A DNA stretch of 64,000 bases, taken from Desulfovibrio oxyclinae DSM 11498. GTDB lineage: Bacteria; Desulfobacterota; Desulfovibrionia; Desulfovibrionales; Desulfovibrionaceae. Numbering within the stretch: position 1 is the first letter of the stretch; each line of letters begins with the position of its first letter. The notes under the pieces were generated by a model. It did no database searches. It was not told the DNA's origin and saw only the letters and a list, made by a program, of their open reading frames with translations. Shown here piece by piece: positions 59,254-64,000 of this stretch. The DNA is taken from contig NZ_AQXE01000003.1 in assembly GCF_000375485.1 (NCBI RefSeq), forward strand, positions 40,912 to 104,911, given 5' to 3'. The position numbers and the translations under genes are program-made.

Positions 59254-60354
59254 ATGAAGATGAAGACATTCCGGGCGGCCAGCACTGCTGACGCCTTCGC
59301 ACAAGTCAAATCCGAACTGGGGGAGGACGCCGTGATCCTTTCCAACCGCACCGTCGAAGAGGACGGCCGCAAATGCTGCGAAGTGGTGGCGGCCGTGGAA
59401 CCCGAACCTGCGGCTAAGCCGGTTGCGTCGCCCTCCCCGGCAGCGGGGATGCCCTCCAGCCGTGACGATTTTCTCGACACCGCCATGGGCCAGAGCGTTG
59501 GCTGGCAAAAGGAATGGGGCGAAATCAAGAGCCAGATCATGGCGCTGGTCAAACCGCAGATGCGCCTCGAAGCCCTTGCTCCCCGCCAGCGCCTCGCCAT
59601 CGAGTATCTTGAGCGGGAAGGCGTGGACGAGGAAGTGCTGCTCAAGGTCTTTTGCGACCTGCGCGATGCACCGGATGCGTCCATTCTCCCGGTACTGGAC
59701 CGGCTGGCCTACGCAAGAGGCTTCGGCAACGGCAACTGGCAGCACAGGATGCATGCCTTTGTGGGCCCGCACGGCGCAGGCAAGACGTCCGCCCTCATCC
59801 GCCTGGCGCTCAAGGAGAAGAAAAAATGTCCTGACGCGCGCATCTGCCTCGTTTCGGCAGACAACGGGCGCGGCAAGGGCCGCATGGTGCTCAAGCACTA
59901 CGCAGATCTTTCCGGCCTCGCCTTTCGCGAAATGACCTCGCGCGAAGACTGCCAGGACGTGCTGGCCGAGGCACGCAGCTTTGACATGATGCTCATCGAC
60001 CTGCCCGGTCTTTCCGGCAAGGCCGACCTCAACGACTGGATGAACGTCATGGGGCTTGCCGAGCATGATGAGCTTGCGGTTCACCTCGTGCTGAACCCGT
60101 ATTACGCTCCGGCGCAGTACGACTCGTTCATCAAAAAATATGAATGTTCAAAGCTTGCAAGCGTTATCTGGACGAAACTCGACGAAGCCTGTACATTCGG
60201 TGCCATATTGAACGTGGCCCATAAAACCGGCAAGCCGGTCTCCGCGTTCTCATTCGGCAGCGGGCTGAAAAACAGCATCGCCCCGGCGAAGAGAGACAGC
60301 CTCTGGCGTCTCGTATTCAAGCGTCAATTTCCCGGCGGCGTGGAAAATCAGTAA
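59254..60354 (+). CDS. flhF: Flagellar SRP-like GTPase FlhF
   Basis: FlhF places flagella at the pole. The 366-residue protein has the B-domain start MKMKTFRAASTADAFAQVKSELG, then a Pro/Ala-rich linker and helices. The GTPase domain has G1 GPHGAGKT (171-178) and G4 TKLDE. The G3 position reads DLPGLS (249-254) instead of DTAGR, and the region after G1 diverges from the usual SRP-type insertion. It begins 9 bases after flhA and ends 15 before flhG. Confidence 0.92.
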   Translation: MKMKTFRAASTADAFAQVKSELGEDAVILSNRTVEEDGRKCCEVVAAVEPEPAAKPVASPSPAAGMPSSRDDFLDTAMGQSVGWQKEWGEIKSQIMALVKPQMRLEALAPRQRLAIEYLEREGVDEEVLLKVFCDLRDAPDASILPVLDRLAYARGFGNGNWQHRMHAFVGPHGAGKTSALIRLALKEKKKCPDARICLVSADNGRGKGRMVLKHYADLSGLAFREMTSREDCQDVLAEARSFDMMLIDLPGLSGKADLNDWMNVMGLAEHDELAVHLVLNPYYAPAQYDSFIKKYECSKLASVIWTKLDEACTFGAILNVAHKTGKPVSAFSFGSGLKNSIAPAKRDSLWRLVFKRQFPGGVENQ

Positions 60355-60369
60355 AGGAGAGCCCTTCCG

Positions 60370-61197
60370 ATGAATTCCAACTTCCCCATGGTCCTTTCGG
60401 TCACCTCCGGCAAGGGCGGCGTGGGAAAAACGAATATTTCCACCAACCTTGCCTATACGCTCGCCAAGAGCGGCAAGAAGGTCCTGCTGCTTGACGCCGA
60501 CCTCGGGCTCGCCAACGTGGACGTGATTCTCGGACTCGCTCCGGAATACAACCTGTTCCACCTGTTCCATGAGAACACGAGCCTGGACAAGATCCTGTTG
60601 GAAACGCCTTACGGCTTCCGGATTCTTCCGGCCTCGTCGGGAGTGAGCGACATGGTCAGCCTCAGCCGCGGGCAAAAGCTCGACCTGCTGGACGCCATGG
60701 ACACACTGGACGAGGACCTTGATTACCTTGTCGTGGACACCGGTGCCGGAATCAACGACAACGTGCTGTATTTCAACCTCGCCGTGCAGGAACGCCTGCT
60801 CGTGCTCACCCCGGAACCCACGTCCCTGACGGACGCATACGCGCTGATCAAGGTGCTGAAGCTGCATCACGGCGTGGAACGCTTCAGGGTTCTGGTGAAC
60901 ATGGTCAAGGACCAGCGGGCAGCCAAGGAAACATACATCAAGCTGCTCAATGCCTGCGACCATTTCCTGGACGGCATTTCGCTGGACCTCGTAGGCTTCG
61001 TGCCGCACGATCCCAATGTACGCAAGGGGGTACTCGAACAGGTACCCTTCTGTCATGGACACCCGAGAAGCCCCGCCGCGCAGGCCATTGTTCAGGCTGC
61101 GGAGAAGGTGGGCAAATGGAAGGCCGAACCGAATACCGATGGCAATATCAAGTTCTTCTGGAAAAAGCTCCTCTTCCAGGAGCAATCCGTGGCGTGA
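60370..61197 (+). CDS. flhG: MinD-like ATPase FlhG (FleN)
   Basis: FlhG limits flagellar number together with FlhF. The 275-residue protein has SGKGGVGKTNISTNLAYTLA (deviant Walker A), VLLLDADLGLANVDVILGL and DYLVVDTGAGINDNVLYF. It also has the FlhG-specific LMTPEPTSLTDAYALIK-type stretch (LVLTPEPTSLTDAYALIK). AAGGAG precedes the ATG. Its last ~59 bases overlap the fliA start in another frame, so translation may be coupled. Confidence 0.94.
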   Translation: MNSNFPMVLSVTSGKGGVGKTNISTNLAYTLAKSGKKVLLLDADLGLANVDVILGLAPEYNLFHLFHENTSLDKILLETPYGFRILPASSGVSDMVSLSRGQKLDLLDAMDTLDEDLDYLVVDTGAGINDNVLYFNLAVQERLLVLTPEPTSLTDAYALIKVLKLHHGVERFRVLVNMVKDQRAAKETYIKLLNACDHFLDGISLDLVGFVPHDPNVRKGVLEQVPFCHGHPRSPAAQAIVQAAEKVGKWKAEPNTDGNIKFFWKKLLFQEQSVA

Positions 61198-61924
61198 TCT
61201 CGAATCCGGGGCCCGTACGTGGGATGAGTTCACCGAAGGTGAGCGCGAATCCCTCGTAAGGCACTTCGCCCCCAAGATTCGCATTCTCGCTCTCAGGATG
61301 AAGGCCAAGCTGCCGCAAAGCGTTGAGCTCAACGAGCTCATCAGCGCCGGCAGCCTGGGATTGCTTGACGCCCTCGGAAAGTTCAATCCGGAACTCGGAA
61401 TCAAGTTCGACACGTACTCCGAAAACCGAATCAAGGGCGCCATGCTCGATGAGCTGCGCCGTATGGACTGGTTTTCCCGCGGGCTGCGCCAGAAGGTCAA
61501 AGTGCTCGAAGAGGCCATGCGCCAGATCGAACACGAAACCGGCCTGCCCGCCACCAGCGACCAGCTGGCGGACCATACCGGACTCAGCGAAAAGGAGGTG
61601 CATTACGGACTTGAAGCTCTGCAGAATCAGATGTGCGTCAGCCTCGACGCCTTCAACGAGCACATGGTCAGCCGCACCGCCAATTCGGAGGACGAACCAT
61701 ATCAGTCCGCGGCTTTTCAGGAATTAGTTGACAAAGTTGCCAATCTCATTGAGGAATTGACCCCGAGAGAAAAATTGGTCATATCTTTGTATTATGGCGA
61801 GGAGTTGAACATGAAGGAAACCGCCGAGGTAATGGAAATTACCGAGGGCCGTGTCTCCCAGCTCCACTCACAGGCCCTGAAAAAACTCAGGGAACACTTC
61901 AGAAACCGCTTCGAAACCGACTGA
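61139..61924 (+). CDS. fliA: RNA polymerase sigma factor FliA (sigma-28)
   Basis: FliA drives late flagellar genes and is the target of FlgM. From the ATG at 61139 it is 261 residues, overlapping flhG by 59 bases. It has region 2 (ELISAGSLGLLDALGKFNPELGIKFDTYSENRIKGAMLDELRRMDW, the canonical sigma-28 segment) and region 3 (LEEAMRQIEHETGLPATSDQ). Region 4 reads LTPREKLVISLYYGEELNMKETAEVMEITEGRVSQLHSQALKKL. The exact start is uncertain because the overlap removes good RBS cues. It sits in the flhF-flhG-fliA-cheY order. Confidence 0.93.
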   Translation: MAISSSSGKSSSSRSNPWRDLESGARTWDEFTEGERESLVRHFAPKIRILALRMKAKLPQSVELNELISAGSLGLLDALGKFNPELGIKFDTYSENRIKGAMLDELRRMDWFSRGLRQKVKVLEEAMRQIEHETGLPATSDQLADHTGLSEKEVHYGLEALQNQMCVSLDAFNEHMVSRTANSEDEPYQSAAFQELVDKVANLIEELTPREKLVISLYYGEELNMKETAEVMEITEGRVSQLHSQALKKLREHFRNRFETD

Positions 61925-61941
61925 AAACAAAGGAGAATATA

Positions 61942-62325
61942 ATGCCCGCTGATACCAGTATGCGCATCCTTGTCGTGGACGACTTCTCCACCATGAGAAA
62001 GATCATCAAGAACATCCTGCGTCAGCTCGGGTTCACCAACATAGTGGAAGCCGACGACGGCACCACTGCGTGGGATGTTCTCAACAAAGACAATATCGAC
62101 TTCATCGTTTCCGACTGGAACATGCCCAACATGTCCGGAATCGAACTGCTCCGCAAGGTTCGCGGCAGCGAAGAGTATGCCGACCTGCCCTTCCTGATGG
62201 TCACTGCAGAAGCACAGCAGGAGAACATCATCGAAGCCGTGCAGGCCAAGGTGTCCAACTACATCGTCAAGCCGTTCACTCCGGAGACCATGAGCCAGAA
62301 GATCGAAAAGATTTTCCAGAACTAG
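61942..62325 (+). CDS. cheY: Chemotaxis response regulator CheY
   Basis: CheY-type single receiver domain, 127 residues. Acidic pocket D13-D14, phosphoacceptor D58 (SDWNMPN), T88 and K110 (IVKPF) are all in place. It matches the single-domain CheY rather than an output-domain regulator. The DWNMPNMSG motif is typical of flagellar CheY. It starts 17 bases after fliA, with AAGGAGA upstream, and ends 21 bases before fliL. It probably binds the flagellar switch. Confidence 0.95.
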   Translation: MPADTSMRILVVDDFSTMRKIIKNILRQLGFTNIVEADDGTTAWDVLNKDNIDFIVSDWNMPNMSGIELLRKVRGSEEYADLPFLMVTAEAQQENIIEAVQAKVSNYIVKPFTPETMSQKIEKIFQN

Positions 62326-62346
62326 CTCTGTTGATGGAACCGAACT

Positions 62347-63090
62347 ATGCTGCTGTTGGTTGTTCCGGACGAGCCCGAAGAGCTTACTGAAAACGGAGAC
62401 GGTGATTCCGGCTCGTCCCAACAACTCAAGGCGCAGCTAGACGACAGCGAAGCCAGCAAGGCTTCGCAGAAGGTTGACCTTGACCTCGACGACGCTCCCT
62501 TTCTGGAGGACGAAGACGAGGACGAGGAAGATATTGAAGATTTCGAGGAGGCCCCCCTCGAAGAAGAGAAAGAAGAGAAACCCAAGCGGCAACTGCCCGC
62601 CTTTCTCCGTAACAAGCTCTTTTACATGGGGCTTTTGATACTCGCCCTGCTCATCATTATAGCTGTGCTCCTTTTCTCGCGCAGTCCTGCTCCCCCGGAA
62701 CAGCCGGAAACAGAAACCAAGGCGGAAGAACCCGCCGAACCGCAACCGCAAACGCCCACTCCGGAACCTGAAGTACAGGAACCCGAGGATATCCTGCTGC
62801 GTCTCGATCCCTTCCTCGTGGAGCAACTGGACGAAGACGGCAACATCCGGTTCCTCGAAATACGCATTGTCCTGACAACGCAGGATCAGCAAATGGCCCT
62901 GCAATTCAATCAGGAAACGTTTACGGTCAGAAACGCGCTCTACTACTATCTCAAGAATAAGGATCTCACGTTCCTGACCGAAGAGAAATACGGCGACAAG
63001 CTCAAAGAGGAGCTTCTGGCCGTAATCAACCAGTACATAGGAGTCGGGCGTTTCGACACCATCCTTTTTGAACAATACCTTGTGAGGTGA
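62347..63090 (+). CDS. fliL: Flagellar basal body-associated FliL-like protein
   Basis: This 247-residue protein has the FliL plan: cytoplasmic N-terminus, one membrane helix (FYMGLLILALLIIIAVLLF, ~92-110) and a periplasmic domain. That domain has LRLDPFLVEQLDEDGNIRFLEIRIVL and VLTTQDQQMALQFNQETFTVRNALYYYL. The N-terminal ~75 residues are strongly acidic (DEDEDEEDIEDFEEA), longer than usual. A Pro/Glu linker follows the helix. It may regulate the stator. The ATG is 22 bases after cheY; no strong RBS is seen. Confidence 0.88.
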   Translation: MLLLVVPDEPEELTENGDGDSGSSQQLKAQLDDSEASKASQKVDLDLDDAPFLEDEDEDEEDIEDFEEAPLEEEKEEKPKRQLPAFLRNKLFYMGLLILALLIIIAVLLFSRSPAPPEQPETETKAEEPAEPQPQTPTPEPEVQEPEDILLRLDPFLVEQLDEDGNIRFLEIRIVLTTQDQQMALQFNQETFTVRNALYYYLKNKDLTFLTEEKYGDKLKEELLAVINQYIGVGRFDTILFEQYLVR

Positions 63091-63093
63091 GGC

Positions 63094-63414
63094 ATGAGTA
63101 CCTCTCCCATCGAGCTGCCGCTTCTCATAGCCCAGCTCCCGCATGTCCAGAAGCTTGCCAACGCAGAGCAGGTGAAGCCCGAGGTGCAACGCAGCCTCTT
63201 CGCCCCGCTCATCGCCAAGCACGTGCGTGAAGACGACAACACCAAGGTCGGCAAGGTGGACAAAAAGGACGAGGCACAGGCCGTGGACCGCGACGGCAGC
63301 CACGGCGGCGGTGGGCAAAGCGGCAGAAAGCGCTCGGAAAAAGACCACGACGAAGAGACCAACGCTTCCGATCCGTCCCCGTGGTCAGGCAACATCGTGG
63401 ACATGAAGGTCTGA
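63094..63414 (+). CDS. Hypothetical protein in flagellar operon
   Basis: I do not recognise a family for this 106-residue protein. The first ~50 residues (SPIELPLLIAQLPHVQKLANAE, FAPLIAKHVRED) form probable amphipathic helices. The C-terminal half is charged and low-complexity (Gly/Ser/Asp/Lys; DGSHGGGGQSGRKRSEKDHDEE) and ends WSGNIVDMKV. No signal peptide or membrane helix. It begins 3 bases after fliL, so it is co-transcribed, and it is followed by a 70-base gap. Confidence 0.75.
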   Translation: MSTSPIELPLLIAQLPHVQKLANAEQVKPEVQRSLFAPLIAKHVREDDNTKVGKVDKKDEAQAVDRDGSHGGGGQSGRKRSEKDHDEETNASDPSPWSGNIVDMKV

Positions 63415-63484
63415 GCGCATTGATTTTTCCTCGCGATTTCGAGATACTCCATCTTCAATCGTTACAGCCAAACCACCGGACGCC

Positions 63485-63898
63485 ATGGAAACTTCCACAC
63501 TGCTCCTTTTATTCTTCACGCTCAGCGAGCTCGCCCTGCTCGTGGTGGTCGTCCTGTTCTTCCTGCGACTGAAAAAGTCCGAAGCGCTGCTGAAGCACCT
63601 TCAGACCAAACAGGAGGACTTCGTCAACCGGCTTCAGTTCAACGCCAAGCTGGAAAACGAACTCGTCTCCACTTTCGAACAACGCCAGATTGAACTTGCC
63701 TCGCTCAACGAAGAGCTGGAAAAGCGCGAAAAAAAGCTCAACATGCTCATCGAGCGCGCCGACGAATACGCCAAGTCGCCGCAGTTCATGCGCAACATCA
63801 TTCTTTCCGGTTACAAGGCGGGCAAAAGCCCCGCCCAACTCGCCCGCAAGTTCGACCTGAGCATCGAGGAAGTGGAACTCATCATCGGGCAGGCCTGA
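63485..63898 (+). CDS. Hypothetical membrane-anchored coiled-coil protein
   Basis: This 137-residue protein has an N-terminal membrane helix (LLFFTLSELALLVVVVLFFL, ~7-27) and a long coiled coil (~40-95, EALLKHLQTKQEDFVNRLQF, EELEKREKKLNMLIERADEY). A C-terminal helix-turn-helix-like segment reads GYKAGKSPAQLARKFDLSIEEVELIIGQ. It recalls DUF2802-type proteins near chemotaxis/flagellar genes, but I am not sure. The next gene starts in its stop (ATGA), so it is coupled. Confidence 0.8.
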   Translation: METSTLLLLFFTLSELALLVVVVLFFLRLKKSEALLKHLQTKQEDFVNRLQFNAKLENELVSTFEQRQIELASLNEELEKREKKLNMLIERADEYAKSPQFMRNIILSGYKAGKSPAQLARKFDLSIEEVELIIGQA

Positions 63899-64000
63899 TG
63901 CGCATCCGTGGCGGCGGCAGATACTCCGGTGACCGGACTTCGCGCAGCGAATCCTTCAAACGCTCGCACCGCGTGGGCCAGAAGGTCCGTGGTCGCATCC
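63898..64000 (+). CDS. Hypothetical protein, 5' end only (cut by window)
   Basis: A frame opens at the ATG at 63898, overlapping the previous stop (ATGA), and runs 34 codons to the window edge: MRIRGGGRYSGDRTSRSESF then KRSHRVGQKVRGRI. The visible part is very basic, Gly/Ser/Arg-rich and probably disordered before a VGQKVRGRI-type beta start. The product is not recognisable from this fragment. Confidence 0.6.
   Translation, partial: MRIRGGGRYSGDRTSRSESFKRSHRVGQKVRGRI

Noticed and set aside
56905..60084. Long open frame on the minus strand opposite flhB/flhA/flhF
   Set aside because: It runs antisense through well-supported flagellar genes with His/Arg-rich, non-globular composition; a codon-bias shadow.
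1..64000. CRISPR arrays, insertion sequences, prophage or restriction/defence genes
   Set aside because: No direct-repeat array, transposase, integrase or defence family was seen; the window is core genome.

Overview
The window is a GC-rich, gene-dense bacterial chromosome segment with no mobile elements, phage genes or CRISPR arrays. The gene families and their order point to a Gram-negative sulfate reducer of the Desulfovibrionales (Desulfovibrio or Pseudodesulfovibrio type). The pointers are a pair of MinD-like ATPases with inserted ferredoxin domains, LpxI rather than LpxH in the lipid A cluster, a csrA-fliW/flgM flagellar cluster with a DVU0524-type gene, and sigma-54 and sigma-28 promoters in front of accessory and motility operons. 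The genus is an inference from content; no rRNA gene is present.

Layout. 1-5.0 kb (minus): a YihY/BrkB membrane protein (cut by the window edge), an AsmA-like protein and a DUF89/ARMT1-like protein. 5.1-7.8 kb (plus): a sigma-54-type promoter reading into a Gly/Asp-rich small protein, two tandem ferredoxin-MinD ATPases, a CGGC-domain protein and an FmdB zinc ribbon. 7.9-17.9 kb (minus): one long envelope operon, lysS-lolC/E-lolD-bamA-ompH-lpxD-fabZ-lpxA-lpxI, which couples lipoprotein release, outer-membrane protein insertion and lipid A synthesis. 18.1-21.4 kb (plus): tRNA-Asn, a one-helix microprotein, a Na/Pi cotransporter-like protein and its partner. 21.4-27.4 kb (minus): gatB, a DUF4254 protein, mltA, a large divergent DUF89-like protein and NAD kinase.

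27.5-38.7 kb is the first flagellar block. A sigma-28 promoter drives a DVU0524-like gene and flgM (plus). Convergent to these is the minus-strand operon flgF-flgG-flgA-flgH-flgI-flgJ-flgN-flgK-flgL-csrA-fliW behind a sigma-54 promoter. FlgK and FlgL are unusually long and carry Asp-box-like inserts. 38.7-49.4 kb (plus) is the translation/RNA block rimP-nusA-ylxR-infB-DUF503-rbfA-DHH phosphoesterase-truB-rpsO-pnp, with structured leaders before rimP and pnp. 49.5-54.0 kb holds a glutaredoxin-like gene, moaC, dnaJ, rpoZ, a DUF4340 protein and a TtcA-like protein. A short promoter-terminator unit lies between the last two and could be a small RNA or an attenuated leader.

54.0-64 kb (plus) holds an M23 peptidase and the second flagellar block: fliR-flhB-flhA-flhF-flhG-fliA-cheY-fliL and three unrecognised small genes. 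Together the two flagellar blocks give the export gate, the placement and number controls (FlhF/FlhG), the sigma-28/FlgM checkpoint, the CsrA/FliW translational switch, and the rod, ring and junction parts. Filament, motor and most hook genes are not in this window.
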